Both the position numbers and the translations under genes were made by a program. A stretch of 64,000 bases of DNA from Psychrobacter raelei (GTDB taxonomy: Bacteria > Pseudomonadota > Gammaproteobacteria > Pseudomonadales > Moraxellaceae), in assembly GCF_022631235.3 (NCBI RefSeq), contig NZ_CP093310.2, positions 496,001 to 560,000 on the forward strand. The letters run 5' to 3'. Under the pieces are notes generated by a model that saw only the letters and a program-made list of their open reading frames with translations, was not told where the DNA came from and did no database searches. Shown piece by piece: positions 1 through 10,423 of the stretch; within the stretch, counting starts at the first letter, position 1; every line of letters begins with the position of its first letter.

Positions 1-1826
1 TACGCAATATCGCTATCATAGCGCACGTCGATCATGGTAAAACTACCTTAGTTGATAAACTATTACATCAATCTGGTACTTTTGGTGACCGTGCAAATAT
101 TGCGGAACGCGCAATGGATTCAGGCGCAATTGAGCAAGAACGTGGTATTACGATTCTTGCCAAGAACACAGCCATTAAATGGCAGCATCCCACAAATGGT
201 ATTGAATACCGCATTAATATTGTAGATACCCCAGGTCACGCCGATTTCGGTGGTGAAGTTGAGCGTGTTATGTCTATGGTTGACTGTGTACTATTGGTAG
301 TAGATGCTATCGATGGCCCTATGCCACAAACTCGCTTCGTAACTCAAAAGGCATTCGAACAAGGTTTGAAGCCAATCGTTGTAATTAATAAAATTGACCG
401 TCCAGGCTCACGTCCTGATTGGGTAATGGATCAAATATTCGATTTGTTTGACAATCTAGGTGCCACTGACGAACAGTTAGATTTCCATGTGGTTTATGCC
501 TCAGCACTAAATGGTATCGCTGGTTTAAGTCCTGATAACCTTGCTGATGACATGACGCCATTATTTGAGACCATTGTTGATGTGGTAGAGCCACCTCAAG
601 TGGATGCTGACGCACCATTTCGTATGCAAATCTCAAGCCTTGATTACAACAGCTTCGTTGGTGTAATTGGTATTGGTCGTATTGAGCGTGGTCGTATTTC
701 AACCAACACACCAGTTACTGTGGTTGATAAAGACGGCAATACTCGTAACGGTCGTATTCTAAAAATCATGGGCTACCATGGTCTAGATCGTATTGATGTT
801 GATGATGCTCAAGCTGGTGATATCGTATGTATTACAGGTATTGACGCGTTAAACATCTCAGATACCATCTGTGATCCTAGCCATGTAGAAGCATTACCAC
901 CATTAACCGTGGATGAGCCTACAGTTTCTATGACTTTCCAAGTCAACAACTCTCCATTTGCCGGTCGTGAAGGTAAATTTGTGACCTCACGTAATATTCG
1001 TGAGCGTTTAGAGCGTGAGTTGATTCATAACGTAGCATTACGTGTGGAAGATACTGAATCAGCTGAGAAGTTTAAAGTTTCTGGTCGTGGTGAGCTTCAT
1101 TTATCTGTATTGATTGAAAACATGCGCCGTGAAGGTTTTGAGCTTGGTGTGTCTCGTCCAGAAGTTATCGTAAAAGAAGTAGACGGTAAACTACAAGAGC
1201 CCTATGAAAACGTTATTTTTGATGTAGAAGAACAGCATCAAGGTGCTATCATGGAGCAAGTAGGTCTACGTAAGGGCGAAATGACTGACATGCAATTAGA
1301 CGGCAAAGGTCGTATGCGTATTGAAGCAGTTATGCCTGCTCGTGGCCTAATTGGCTTCCGCTCAGAGTTCTTAACCTTGACTTCAGGTACAGGTATTCTC
1401 ACCTCAAGTTTCTCACATTACGGTCCACAAAAGATCGGTGAAGTGGGTGGCCGCACTAACGGTGTACTGGTTTCAATGGCGAACGGTGTTTGCTTAGGTT
1501 ACGCACTATTTAACCTACAAAAACGCGGTAAACTATTTGCTGAACCTCAGCTTGAAGTTTATGAAGGTATGATTGTTGGTTTAAACTCACGCAGTGATGA
1601 CATGGTAGTAAACCCAACCACGGCTAAACAGTTAACCAACGTACGTGCCAGTGGTACTGACGAAGCATTGACTTTGGTACCTGCTATTAAGTTTACCTTA
1701 GAGCAAGCACTTGAGTTTATTGAAGATGATGAATTGGTTGAAGTAACGCCAAAGTCTATTCGTTTACGTAAGAAATATTTGTCTGAAAGTGAGCGTAAGC
1801 GTCACGGCCGTAAAAAAGAGAAATAA
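1..1826 (+). CDS. typA: Ribosome-associated GTPase TypA/BipA (5' end cut by window)
   Basis: Translational GTPase of the EF-G-like family. It binds the ribosome and is needed for 50S assembly and growth in the cold or under stress. The frame is open from base 3, and the first visible residues carry the P-loop HVDHGKTTL, so only a few N-terminal residues are missing. Next come the switch region EQERGITI, the G3 motif [14 protein letters not shown] and the G4 motif NKIDR. Beta-barrel, EF-G-like domains and the TypA-specific C-terminal domain follow, ending in a basic tail ([10 protein letters not shown]). A terminator follows about 120 bp downstream, so it is probably transcribed alone or as the last gene of a unit. 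Family assignment is secure; only the true start is outside the window. Confidence 0.97.
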   Translation, partial: RNIAIIAHVDHGKTTLVDKLLHQSGTFGDRANIAERAMDSGAIEQERGITILAKNTAIKWQHPTNGIEYRINIVDTPGHADFGGEVERVMSMVDCVLLVVDAIDGPMPQTRFVTQKAFEQGLKPIVVINKIDRPGSRPDWVMDQIFDLFDNLGATDEQLDFHVVYASALNGIAGLSPDNLADDMTPLFETIVDVVEPPQVDADAPFRMQISSLDYNSFVGVIGIGRIERGRISTNTPVTVVDKDGNTRNGRILKIMGYHGLDRIDVDDAQAGDIVCITGIDALNISDTICDPSHVEALPPLTVDEPTVSMTFQVNNSPFAGREGKFVTSRNIRERLERELIHNVALRVEDTESAEKFKVSGRGELHLSVLIENMRREGFELGVSRPEVIVKEVDGKLQEPYENVIFDVEEQHQGAIMEQVGLRKGEMTDMQLDGKGRMRIEAVMPARGLIGFRSEFLTLTSGTGILTSSFSHYGPQKIGEVGGRTNGVLVSMANGVCLGYALFNLQKRGKLFAEPQLEVYEGMIVGLNSRSDDMVVNPTTAKQLTNVRASGTDEALTLVPAIKFTLEQALEFIEDDELVEVTPKSIRLRKKYLSESERKRHGRKKEK

Positions 1827-2166
1827 TTCAGTAACTTATCTGGGTTATTAAAAATGCATTAGTATAAAAGTGTGATTTGGTTTTATTTTTTGCGATAAAA
1901 ATGAAGAAAAATTTTACATTTTGACTACTGAACCGCATTTTCAAAAGGTTAATATAGGCGCAATGTCTATGTTAACCTTTTTTTATTATGTATTAATAAA
2001 CCTTAACATATAACAGTAACCAGTAAGATAACTCCGTCTGTCTTGATGGGTTTCTATTCAGTTTTAATCCCTATTTAAGTACTGCTTTTAAGCGCTAAGC
2101 ACGTTAAGTGTGCTTACTATATTAGTCGGTGCTATTTTGTTTGCTTTATATTTTTGGAGAAAATTT
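1827..2166. other. typA-mscL intergenic region
   Basis: About 340 bp, AT-rich. It holds the typA terminator (1943-1986) and the leader of mscL. A reading frame upstream of mscL could extend to 2110, but it has no ribosome binding site and is not needed. I see no other gene here. Confidence 0.6.
1943..1986 (+). terminator. Rho-independent terminator after typA
   Basis: AAAAGGTTAA (1943-1952) pairs with TTAACCTTTT (1972-1981). A T-run follows on the plus strand. The loop is about 19 nt and can form a further short ATAG/CTAT helix. Confidence 0.75.
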
Positions 2167-2598
2167 ATGAGTATGATGTCAGAGTTTAAAGAGTTTGCCC
2201 TAAAGGGTAATGTCATGGATTTGGCAGTGGGTGTGATCATTGGGGGTGCTTTTTCAGGCATCACAAATTCACTGGTTGAAGACATCATCATGCCGATCGT
2301 TGCATTTATCGCCGGTGGTGAACTAAACTTCAAGAACATGTTTATCTTATTAGGTGATGCGCCTGAAGGCGTGGCCATGACTTATGATGCGCTAAAAGAA
2401 GCCGGTGTTCCCTTATTGGCCTACGGTAGCTTCATCACAGTATTGATTAACTTCTTAATCTTAGCCTTCATTATCTTCATGATGGTTAAAGGCATGAACA
2501 AAATGCGTCGTAAGAATGAAGTGGAAGAGGTGGTTGAAGAGACTCCATCAGAAGAAGTGTTATTGCTACGTGAAATTAGCCAGAAACTAAGCAAATAG
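2167..2598 (+). CDS. mscL: Large-conductance mechanosensitive channel MscL
   Basis: Homopentameric inner-membrane channel that opens at near-lytic tension to release solutes during osmotic downshock. The 143-residue product has the family's usual length. It starts MSMMSEFKEFALKGNVMDLAVGVIIGGAF in pattern (amphipathic N-terminal helix, then the glycine/alanine-rich pore helix TM1). TM2 lies near residues 75-105 and is followed by a charged cytoplasmic helix (KMRRKNEVEEVVEETPSEE). The ATG at 2167 is chosen because GGAG at about 2156 sits at good spacing. Longer in-frame versions lack this and would precede the conserved N-terminus. It is monocistronic, with a terminator just after the stop. Confidence 0.97.
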   Translation: MSMMSEFKEFALKGNVMDLAVGVIIGGAFSGITNSLVEDIIMPIVAFIAGGELNFKNMFILLGDAPEGVAMTYDALKEAGVPLLAYGSFITVLINFLILAFIIFMMVKGMNKMRRKNEVEEVVEETPSEEVLLLREISQKLSK

Positions 2599-2642
2599 CA
2601 CGCTTGTAGCTATCGTAACTTGATACAAGTTAGATGCCACAT

Positions 2643-2676
2643 AAAAAGAGACTAACCTAGGTTAGTCTCTTTTTTT
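2643..2676. terminator. Perfect palindromic bidirectional terminator
   Basis: A 32-bp perfect inverted repeat with no loop spacer. The left arm runs from A-run to CCT (2643-2658) and the right arm from AGG to T-run (2659-2674). With A-tracts on one side and T-tracts on the other, it can end mscL on the plus strand and mutM on the minus strand. Confidence 0.8.
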
Positions 2677-2700
2677 AATGTTAGGTGACTGTAAGCGAGA

Positions 2701-3624
2701 TTAAGATGGCTCAGGCTGACAAGTGGGACAAAAGGTACTGGCGCGGCCGGTTATCACTACCTTATCAATACCAGCACCACAAGTCGGGCAAGGTGATTTA
2801 TATTTGCCATAGACCAACAGTGTTTGCTGAAAGTATCCGGTTGTACCACTGGCTACGGTAAAGTCTTTTAAAGTTGAGCCACCTTGAGTGATTGACCGTT
2901 TTAAAATCTCTTTGATGTATTTTACCAGTTCAGCTAACTGCACTTTACTCAGCTGATCGGCAGGGGTGATAGGATGGATGCCTGATAAAAACAAACTCTC
3001 TGTGGCATAAATATTACCGACTCCGACCACAACTTCTTGATCCATAATCACCGCTTTGATAGGCCGACTAATGGGCTTTAACAGCGGTTTGTTATGACAA
3101 CTGCGGATGGCATTCTCAGCGACTCTATGAATCTTATCAAACAGGTAGGCGCCTGAAAATTGGTCATCTAAGGGCTCTATACCTAGATGATCAAACAGTT
3201 TTTCGGCATAGTCATCGAACCATAAAATTGCCCCAAAGCGGCGAGGGTCATGATAGTGCAGCTGTATGGCTGGCTCTGTATCATCCGCTTTATATTGCAT
3301 AATTAAATGATCGTGTTTGCGCTTGTCCGTGCCAACTGGGAATTGTTGCAGACTGCCTGACATACCTAGGTGGATGATTATCGACTTGGTATCAGGCATA
3401 TTAGCTGTTTTAGCGCCACTTTGAGAGGGGAGGCGTTGAAATTGTAAAATTAAATACTTAGCACGGCGCTCTACTTGCTGCAAAGTATAGCCCTGTAAGC
3501 GATGAATATCATCTGGTACCGGCCAGCGCAATTTGGGCTGATACACGTCAACCTGCGCCACTTGTTTCTTGAGCAAAGGCTTAAGGCTGGTTTTAGTGGT
3601 TTCGACTTCAGGTAATTCAGGCAT
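2701..3624 (-). CDS. mutM: Formamidopyrimidine-DNA glycosylase (8-oxoguanine repair)
   Basis: Bifunctional base-excision enzyme that removes 8-oxoguanine and formamidopyrimidines and nicks the abasic site by beta/delta elimination. The N-terminus MPELPEVET supplies the catalytic Pro2 and Glu3 once Met is removed. A helix-two-turn-helix region follows (VVGVGNIYATESLF). The C-terminus carries a four-cysteine zinc finger (CPTCGAG...FCPTC). At 307 residues it is somewhat longer than the usual ~270, with an extra polar stretch near residues 68-80 (SQSGAKTANMPDTKS). It starts 2 nt after the relA stop, so the two are probably cotranscribed and translationally coupled. Confidence 0.96.
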   Translation of the reverse strand: MPELPEVETTKTSLKPLLKKQVAQVDVYQPKLRWPVPDDIHRLQGYTLQQVERRAKYLILQFQRLPSQSGAKTANMPDTKSIIIHLGMSGSLQQFPVGTDKRKHDHLIMQYKADDTEPAIQLHYHDPRRFGAILWFDDYAEKLFDHLGIEPLDDQFSGAYLFDKIHRVAENAIRSCHNKPLLKPISRPIKAVIMDQEVVVGVGNIYATESLFLSGIHPITPADQLSKVQLAELVKYIKEILKRSITQGGSTLKDFTVASGTTGYFQQTLLVYGKYKSPCPTCGAGIDKVVITGRASTFCPTCQPEPS

Positions 3625-3626
3625 AA

Positions 3627-6302
3627 CTAGATTGCTCTTCTGGCGTGTAAAATTCCAGGCTGCTGCTCAAGCTTGGCCAGTAGCTTTGATAACTGAGATA
3701 AGCCGGTGACCTCTAAGCGAAATTTTAGATGTGCCACGTTGTCATCATCGCTATTGGTATCCACGCCGCGAATATTGACATTCTCTTTGTCAATCACTTG
3801 GGTCAAATCTCTCAGTAAGCCCCGTCTGTCGTAAGCTTCGATAATAATCTCAACCGGCTGATAGCTGGTCTGCTGAGAGACCCAGGACGCTGAAATCTGA
3901 CGTTCAGGCTCACGTTCAATTAAGCGGGCATATTCTGCACAGCCGCGGTTATGAATAGAGACGCCACTACTTTGGGTAATAAAGCCGGCAATAGGCTCGC
4001 CATATACTGGCTGGCAGCAATTGGCAAAGCGCATTTCGATATTATCTAGCCCATCAATATTGATCTTATACGCATCGAGCTTACCGGTGACTTTAGGATG
4101 TACGCTGGGCGCATAGTCTTGCTCTTCATTATCAATAACCAGATCAAGCTCACGGGAGATATGACCTGTTAACTGGTGTAGGCCAATTTCTCCGGTAACC
4201 AATCCTACCAAGATATCATCGGGGGAGTTGACGTTATTAAAATGTTTAACGTAATCTTTTAGGCTAATGCTGTTGGGGTGTACTGACAGACGAGTCAGCT
4301 CTTTGGCCAGCATTTGCTTACCAATATCGATGTTTTTGTCACGGTCTTGTTTGTTAAACCACTGGCGCAGTTTTGAGCGGGCACGACTGGTTTGGATATA
4401 GCCAAGTGAGGGCACTAACCAATCCCGATTGGGCTCACGGGAAGACTTGGTAATAATCTCCACCTGCTCACCGGTTTTGAGCTGATAGGTGAGTGGTACA
4501 TAGCGCTGGTTAACCCGTGCTGCCTGAGCACGGTTACCCACTTGGGTATGCACATAGTAGGCAAAATCAAGCACGGTAGCGCCTTTAGGCAGCTCAGTAA
4601 TGTCCCCATCTCGGCTAAACACATAAATATGCTCAAGCTCACCAAAGTCAACCAATTGCTCTTCTTCATCAAGCTCATGGTCAAACTCGTCAGTTAAGCC
4701 CTCATGTGGCCCTTTGTTAATCCCGTCTTGGATTAAATTTTTATTGGTGGTATCACTGCCAGCCAGTAACAGCTGGCGTAGTGAGTTGATTTTTTGACTC
4801 AAATAAGCATCTTGCTTGTTTTTGCCGCCCTCTTTGTAATTGACATGGGCGCACATACCCAGCTCAGCTTCAAAGTGCATCTGATGGGTACGTATTTGAA
4901 TCTCTAGTGATTTGTTTTCGGCAATCACGGCTGTGTGTAGCGAGCGATAACCATTGGCTTTAGGGTTGGTAATATAGTCGTCAAATTGCTCAGGAATATG
5001 ACGCCACATGCCATGTACTAGGCCTAAAGTATGGTAACACTCAGCTTGCGTGTCGACCAAAACGCGCAATGCACGGATGTCATAAAGCTGATGAAACGAC
5101 AAGCCTTTTAATTTCATTTTGCGATAGATGGAGTAAATGTGCTTAACGCGGCCTGAAACCTCACCTTTAATGCCAGCTTCAGCCAAAGCCGCTTCTAGCT
5201 GAGCTTGGACTCGCTCAATGTATTCTTCACGCTCACTGCGTTTTTCGGACAGTAATTTGGCAATTTCTTTATAGCGCTCAGGCGCCAAATAACGGAAGGC
5301 TAAGTCCTCAAGCTCCCATTTAATCTGAGCAATACCTAAGCGATGTGCCAAAGGGGCATAGATGGTCATAACTTCCCGTGCCACACGCTGTCGACGCTCT
5401 TCACTGGCATAGGACAGCTCACGCATAGCAAAGGTACGTTCTGCAAGTTTAATGAGCACCACACGCACATCATTGGTCATTGAAATAAGCATGCTGTAAA
5501 TATTTGACAGCTGCTCACGCTGATTATTAGCGAAGTGATCCTCTAAGCGTTTGTTGCTTTCTATGGTTTCTGACAACTGTCCCAAGGCCAGTGCATCTCT
5601 GACGAGTGTGGCGACTTCATTGCCGAATATCTCTTGAATACGCTCATGAGAAATCAGCTGGGTACGAGCCGCTCGATATAACATGGCTGCGGTGAGCGCA
5701 TCTTCATCTTGGTAGAGGTAGGTTAAGATATCGGTCATGCCGATACCTGTCATATAGGCACTAGAGCGGTTGTCCTCTTCTCCTAGGCTAGACTTTGTGC
5801 CGATTAAATCACAGGCTTTGGCCAAATGAGGAAGTTCAGGAATATTAACCCGTAAAGACACCGCTTTTAGCCAAGCGGGCAGATCAATAATCGTATTATC
5901 AGCCAGCTTCTTATCTTTGCTTGGCTCATCAGTTGTGGGGGCTTCATTTTTGGCAGGGCTGTGCTGAGTTGACATACTACCGGGTATGCCTATCTCATTG
6001 GTAGCATTGTTATTATTGCTGTCATTATGACAATAGGTGAGGGTATCAAGCTGAAGTCGCTTGACTAAGGCGGCATCATTTAGAGGCAAATAATCCGCTT
6101 GTATTGAGCGATCCATAGCCGTCGTCAGCTTTGAGGTTGCTAACTGTTTTTTTAGATCTTCGTTGAGCATCTCAAAAGATAAGCGGCTGGGATTGTAATA
6201 GCCGTGCTGCTGCTGAGCAATCATTTGTGCAGCTAGGGAGGCACTATCTTCTGTTGTTGTCTGACCGTCAATAAGGGGCAACCCTTCACGAACTTTTACC
6301 AA
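3627..6302 (-). CDS. relA: GTP pyrophosphokinase RelA, (p)ppGpp synthetase
   Basis: Ribosome-associated stringent-response enzyme that transfers pyrophosphate from ATP to GTP/GDP during amino-acid starvation. Order: a degenerate HD hydrolase domain (the AAMLYRAARTQ region lacks the His-Asp pair, so RelA rather than SpoT), the synthetase domain (RVKHIYSIYRKMKLKG... FDDYITNPKANGYRSLHT), the TGS domain (VFSRDGDITELPKGATVLDFAY), a conserved-cysteine region (FANCCQPVYGE) and a C-terminal ACT domain. The start chosen is TTG at 6302-6300: AGGGAGG lies 5 nt upstream and the product begins MVKVREGLP, as in related RelA proteins. A longer frame begins at 6341 but runs through that ribosome binding site. 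There is an acidic/Asn-rich linker near residues 90-140. Downstream, mutM follows after 2 nt. Confidence 0.96.
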   Translation of the reverse strand: MVKVREGLPLIDGQTTTEDSASLAAQMIAQQQHGYYNPSRLSFEMLNEDLKKQLATSKLTTAMDRSIQADYLPLNDAALVKRLQLDTLTYCHNDSNNNNATNEIGIPGSMSTQHSPAKNEAPTTDEPSKDKKLADNTIIDLPAWLKAVSLRVNIPELPHLAKACDLIGTKSSLGEEDNRSSAYMTGIGMTDILTYLYQDEDALTAAMLYRAARTQLISHERIQEIFGNEVATLVRDALALGQLSETIESNKRLEDHFANNQREQLSNIYSMLISMTNDVRVVLIKLAERTFAMRELSYASEERRQRVAREVMTIYAPLAHRLGIAQIKWELEDLAFRYLAPERYKEIAKLLSEKRSEREEYIERVQAQLEAALAEAGIKGEVSGRVKHIYSIYRKMKLKGLSFHQLYDIRALRVLVDTQAECYHTLGLVHGMWRHIPEQFDDYITNPKANGYRSLHTAVIAENKSLEIQIRTHQMHFEAELGMCAHVNYKEGGKNKQDAYLSQKINSLRQLLLAGSDTTNKNLIQDGINKGPHEGLTDEFDHELDEEEQLVDFGELEHIYVFSRDGDITELPKGATVLDFAYYVHTQVGNRAQAARVNQRYVPLTYQLKTGEQVEIITKSSREPNRDWLVPSLGYIQTSRARSKLRQWFNKQDRDKNIDIGKQMLAKELTRLSVHPNSISLKDYVKHFNNVNSPDDILVGLVTGEIGLHQLTGHISRELDLVIDNEEQDYAPSVHPKVTGKLDAYKINIDGLDNIEMRFANCCQPVYGEPIAGFITQSSGVSIHNRGCAEYARLIEREPERQISASWVSQQTSYQPVEIIIEAYDRRGLLRDLTQVIDKENVNIRGVDTNSDDDNVAHLKFRLEVTGLSQLSKLLAKLEQQPGILHARRAI

Positions 6303-6563
6303 GTAATCCTCCCTTAGCACACCACACCGGGGCTGACACAATGTCGCCCACTTCCAATGACCATGCGCTTACTGTTACCTAACTCTTATTTATTATTATC
6401 TTATTTACAGATAAAAATTCAAGCTTAGCTGTGTGAACTGTTGTGAACTAAAGGTAACATGAGCGCGGCCCATACTAAGGCAAAACCCAATTTGATAATA
6501 AAGGTTTTAATGCCTTAGCTTAGGCGCATTTGTCATATAAGATTAGGTTGAAAGTTCTAAACG

Positions 6564-8114
6564 CTAAACGGTTTGTAATTTTTCAAAACGTGCAATAGAT
6601 TCTACATGACCTGTATGACAGAACATGTCCATTACGCCGGCATCTGTTAAACGGTAGCCTTGCTCAAGTAACGCCTTGGTATCCCGTGCTAAAGTGGCAG
6701 GATTACAAGACACATAAACAATGCGTGAGGCGTTAAAGCGGGGTAGATACTGCATAACCTCCCAAGCACCTGAGCGAGGCGGGTCAATCAAGATGGCATC
6801 AAAACCTTGCTGCGCCCAAGGCTGCTCGCTAAAGTCTTGAGTTAAGTCTTGATTATAAAACTCAGTGTTGTTAATGCCGTTGCGTTTGGCATTATCAGCG
6901 GCACGTGCTGTCATAGCATCTGAGCCTTCTACCCCAATGGCCAGACCTTGTGAGCCATCTTCACCGCCCACCAAACGGGCTAAAGGCAGACTAAAATTGC
7001 CTAGACCACTGAATAAATCAAGCACACGCTCACCAGGTTTTAAATCCAACAAGTCGCAAGCCAGCTTGGTCATCTTGCGATTAACCGATAAGTTAACTTG
7101 GGTAAAGTCGGTTGGAATAAACTCATAAGTTAAGTTAAATTCAGGTAATTGATAATACAAGCGGCCAAACTGCTCACTGACATCGTCTGTGTCATGTAGA
7201 GCAATACGTTCAATACTCTCCGGGCCTTTAGACTGCAAATATAGCTGCCAATTGCGTGCTTTAAAGAACGCCTTTAGCTGATCAATATCACTTTTAGATA
7301 GCGGCTCTAAATGACGTAAAATTAAGGCCACAGGTTGATTGCCATCTTTAAGCTCAGGGATGGCTTCACCCATCGCCAATTCAATCTGGGCAATGTGCGC
7401 CCGCGCCTCTAAACTGCTGATTAAGCTCTTGAGATTCTCAAGCTCAAAGCCAATGCGCTTATCAAGAATGTGACACTCGTTTAGCTCGGCTAAGAAGTTG
7501 CTATTACGTTCGCGAAAGCCGACCAAGGCGGTATCTTTTTTGGCCACATAACGCACACCCATACGCGCTTTGGTACGATAGCCTAGGCGATCAGCCACCA
7601 CTGGCTGCAGCCAGTTATCGGGCTGGATATTGGCTTGGTGTTCAAGTAGCTCAGCCAATACCGTCTGTTTAAAGGCAATTTGGCCCTCAGGTTGCCAGTG
7701 CTGCAAGCTACAGCCGCCACAGGTCCCAAAGTGTGGGCAAGGCGGGGTTTGGCGCTCAGGATGAGGGTTAGCGATAAGCTCAACCGCATCGCCTTCTTCA
7801 AAGCTTTTGCGGCTGTTGGTCAAGCGTACCTTGACTGACTCATCGGGCAGGGCGAAGCTTACGAACACCTTTTTGCCATGTTTGTCTTCACTGTGGCCAT
7901 CTTCTACGCCAAACTCATTGCCATAAATAGCCACACCACGTCCGTCATGGGATAAGCCGTCAATTTTGAAGGCAAGAGGTGGCGCATCTTTTAGGCGACG
8001 ACGCACACGCGAGCTGGGCTTAGAGAGCTTCTTGCTCGGTGCTGCGGCCAATGACGCATGGTCAGCGCTACTGTTGGCTTTAGAAGAAATGTTGTTGGTA
8101 TCGGTGGGCTGCAT
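6564..8114 (-). CDS. rlmD: 23S rRNA (uracil-1939-C5)-methyltransferase RlmD
   Basis: SAM-dependent methyltransferase that makes m5U1939 in 23S rRNA. A basic, Ser/Ala-rich N-terminal extension (about residues 1-45) is followed by a TRAM RNA-binding domain (45-115) and the Fe-S cysteines of [10 protein letters not shown] (C126, C132, C135, with a fourth near residue 213 in NECHILD). Then comes the Rossmann methyltransferase domain with [15 protein letters not shown] (SAM site), DPPRSG and [13 protein letters not shown] (catalytic Cys). At 516 residues it is longer than E. coli RlmD (433) because of the N-terminal tail and a segment in the TRAM region. It lies upstream of relA on the same strand, as in Pseudomonas, but 260 bp away, so relA probably has its own promoter too. 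Confidence 0.95.
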   Translation of the reverse strand: MQPTDTNNISSKANSSADHASLAAAPSKKLSKPSSRVRRRLKDAPPLAFKIDGLSHDGRGVAIYGNEFGVEDGHSEDKHGKKVFVSFALPDESVKVRLTNSRKSFEEGDAVELIANPHPERQTPPCPHFGTCGGCSLQHWQPEGQIAFKQTVLAELLEHQANIQPDNWLQPVVADRLGYRTKARMGVRYVAKKDTALVGFRERNSNFLAELNECHILDKRIGFELENLKSLISSLEARAHIAQIELAMGEAIPELKDGNQPVALILRHLEPLSKSDIDQLKAFFKARNWQLYLQSKGPESIERIALHDTDDVSEQFGRLYYQLPEFNLTYEFIPTDFTQVNLSVNRKMTKLACDLLDLKPGERVLDLFSGLGNFSLPLARLVGGEDGSQGLAIGVEGSDAMTARAADNAKRNGINNTEFYNQDLTQDFSEQPWAQQGFDAILIDPPRSGAWEVMQYLPRFNASRIVYVSCNPATLARDTKALLEQGYRLTDAGVMDMFCHTGHVESIARFEKLQTV

Positions 8115-8365
8115 AAACCTGCCTATCTGTTAAATGTGCTGAAAAATAAGGGGGTGAACTGTGGGGGTGATTTTAACACATAAACGCATAACCCGAGGCC
8201 GCAGTATTATCAATAATCACAACTGTGTTTACCTCGCATAGAACGAAAAAGCGCTTAACAATGATTAAAAAGTCAGCACTCAGGGCATAAAACGTCATTT
8301 AGCCATGCGCTGTCAGTGTAGAAATGAGCTTAGTTTTACGATAGATAATTAACAACTAAGAAGAG

Positions 8366-9175
8366 TTACCGTTGCCAGTGATCCAAAAACAGCTGATGCT
8401 GAACCTGATTGTTATCATCGAGCTTTTTGGTCAGATAATCCCGAGTCTGCGCCTGCCACATATCAAAGTCGCTAGAGGATAAGACACCAGTTAAGCGCAG
8501 CCAGCGCAGATAAATAAGCCAAGTATTTAGCAAATCAGACTCACAGTACAGGCTCAGCTCACGCCACTGACTATCAGCGACCATTTGCGCCACTTGGCTG
8601 GCTTTTACGGCCATTTTTCCTGGTAGACCATATAGGCTAGTAACAATAGTCATGGACTCTCGGCGACTGCCACCATATTGACTAAAGCGGTCCATCAAGT
8701 CCAAATGCCGAGTGTGAAAGCGATTGACGTAATTATCATAACGCATATTAGTGATGCGATGACCTTCTTCGAACAACAGCGGTACGCTTAAGTCATATTG
8801 CATGGCCCGATAAATGAGTACAGGAATATCAAAAGCTGAACCATTCCAGCTCACCAGTTGTGGCAAGCTATTTAGGTCTTTAAAAGCACGAAAGAAGGTG
8901 GATATAATCTCTTTTTCGCTTAAAGTATCTGCGGTCAATGAAAACAAAGAGAACTGGCCATCTTTGATATACAACACAGAGATACAGACAATTTTTTGAA
9001 GCGGCAGGCGCATAAAGTCATGTCCTGCTTCTTGGAGTCGTAGGCTGGTGAGCGCTGTTAAGGTATCGTCATCATTGAGTTTGGCCAGCTGCGGATACAC
9101 CCGGCGTGCCCCTTCAATATCTGCCACAGTTTCAATATCAAACACCAAAACGGGGGTTTTAGAAAAGTCGGGCAT
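8366..9175 (-). CDS. PolB-exonuclease-like 3'-5' exonuclease (DEDD fold)
   Basis: A predicted stand-alone 3'-5' exonuclease related to the proofreading domain of family B DNA polymerases (DNA_pol_B_exo2 type). The metal-binding residues are visible: DIETVAD (Exo I) near the N-terminus, WNGSAFDIPVL (Exo II) near residue 120, and YCESDLLNTWLIYLRW (Exo III) near residue 210. There is no polymerase domain; the 269 residues are the whole protein. Its biological role is not established. It sits between rlmD and cysM on the same strand, so it may be transcribed with cysM. Confidence 0.85.
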   Translation of the reverse strand: MPDFSKTPVLVFDIETVADIEGARRVYPQLAKLNDDDTLTALTSLRLQEAGHDFMRLPLQKIVCISVLYIKDGQFSLFSLTADTLSEKEIISTFFRAFKDLNSLPQLVSWNGSAFDIPVLIYRAMQYDLSVPLLFEEGHRITNMRYDNYVNRFHTRHLDLMDRFSQYGGSRRESMTIVTSLYGLPGKMAVKASQVAQMVADSQWRELSLYCESDLLNTWLIYLRWLRLTGVLSSSDFDMWQAQTRDYLTKKLDDNNQVQHQLFLDHWQR

Positions 9176-9296
9176 GGCAGTTCACCTATTTTTTTAAGAG
9201 AGCCGTTCAAGCTGTCTTTGATATACAAGGGCACATCGAGCAAAGATGATATGAAAGTGGCTAAAGCACAATAAGCTAAAGCAATATAAACCACAG

Positions 9297-10244
9297 CTAT
9301 TGGGCGGTAAATAACCCAGTAGATAAGTATCGATCACCACGGTCACAGACGATGAAGGCAATCACAGCGTCTGGCTGAGTGTCTTTAATCTCTTTGGCCA
9401 CTTGTAGCGCTGCCCAAGCGGCTGCACCTGAAGAAACCCCAGCTAGAATGCCTTCGGTGCGTGCTAATTTGCGCATGTACTCTTCTGCAGTATGTTGGCT
9501 GATGTCTATGGTGCGATCAATCACTGTGGGGTCATAGATGGCTGGTCTGTATTCCTCAGGCCAGCGGCGAATACCGGCAATGGCAGAGTCTGCATCGGGC
9601 TGTAAACCAATAACTTGGATATCTGGGTTTTGCTCTTTGAGATATTTACCGGTGCCTGATATGGTTCCTGTGGTACCCATTGAGCTGATAAAGTGGGTGA
9701 TACGTCCGCCAGTTTGACGCCACAGCTCAGGTCCTGTGGTTTGGTAGTGAGCAGCGCTGTTATCTGGGTTGGCGAATTGGTTTAAGACGATGCCTTTGCC
9801 CTCAGCCTGTAGCTGCAAAGCTTGGTCACGAGCGGCTTCAATACCTTCGTCCACTTCAATTAAAGTGGCGCCATAAGCGGCCATGGCATCTTTGCGCTCT
9901 TGGGTGGAGTTGGTGGGCATCAACAAAATCATTTTATAGCCACGCATGGCAGCTACCATCGCCAAAGCAATACCAGTATTGCCACTGGTGGCCTCAATTA
10001 ACGTATCACCTGGCTTAATTTCACCACGTTTTTCGGCCTGTAAAATCATATTAAAGGCAGGGCGGTCTTTTACTGAGCTGGCAGGGTTGTTGCCTTCAAG
10101 CTTGGCCAAAACTTGTACCGAAGTATCTATCCCTTCAAGCTTGGGTAGACGCTGTAGTGCAACTAAAGGCGTGTTGCCTAAGCAGTCTGATAAAGTGGTG
10201 ACTTGTTGGATAAAGTTCACAGAATTTTGCGACGTATTTGACAT
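9297..10244 (-). CDS. cysM: Cysteine synthase B (O-acetylserine sulfhydrylase)
   Basis: PLP enzyme that condenses O-acetylserine with sulfide or thiosulfate to form (S-sulfo)cysteine, the last step of sulfur assimilation. The PLP lysine is K59 in NPASSVKDRPAF. The substrate loop EATSGNTGIALAM and the phosphate loop SSMGTTGTISGTGKYL are present, as is the CysM-like C-terminal segment GDRYLSTGLF. The start at 10244 (MSNTSQNS) is chosen because GAGGG lies just upstream and the family N-terminus follows; the frame could extend to 10295 without support. It is divergent from gacS over about 180 bp, an arrangement also found in Pseudomonas. Confidence 0.95.
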   Translation of the reverse strand: MSNTSQNSVNFIQQVTTLSDCLGNTPLVALQRLPKLEGIDTSVQVLAKLEGNNPASSVKDRPAFNMILQAEKRGEIKPGDTLIEATSGNTGIALAMVAAMRGYKMILLMPTNSTQERKDAMAAYGATLIEVDEGIEAARDQALQLQAEGKGIVLNQFANPDNSAAHYQTTGPELWRQTGGRITHFISSMGTTGTISGTGKYLKEQNPDIQVIGLQPDADSAIAGIRRWPEEYRPAIYDPTVIDRTIDISQHTAEEYMRKLARTEGILAGVSSGAAAWAALQVAKEIKDTQPDAVIAFIVCDRGDRYLSTGLFTAQ

Positions 10245-10423
10245 AAAGGCCCTCAGTACAAATTGGCGGTAGGTATTGTATGATGATAAGTGCAAAAGAT
10301 TATAACATTTTGCGCCCTCTCAGGTTATCTGCAATACGTTGAAAACCTGTTACACTTAATCTAGCGGCGCTCTTGGCGCTTATTCTTTCTTGGTTTATTG
10401 CCCTCAAAATAGCCTTATTCTTT

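Noticed and set aside
3627..6302. Reading this gene as spoT rather than relA
   Set aside because: The HD hydrolase motif is degenerate (AAMLYRAARTQ), and the N-terminus and neighbourhood fit relA.
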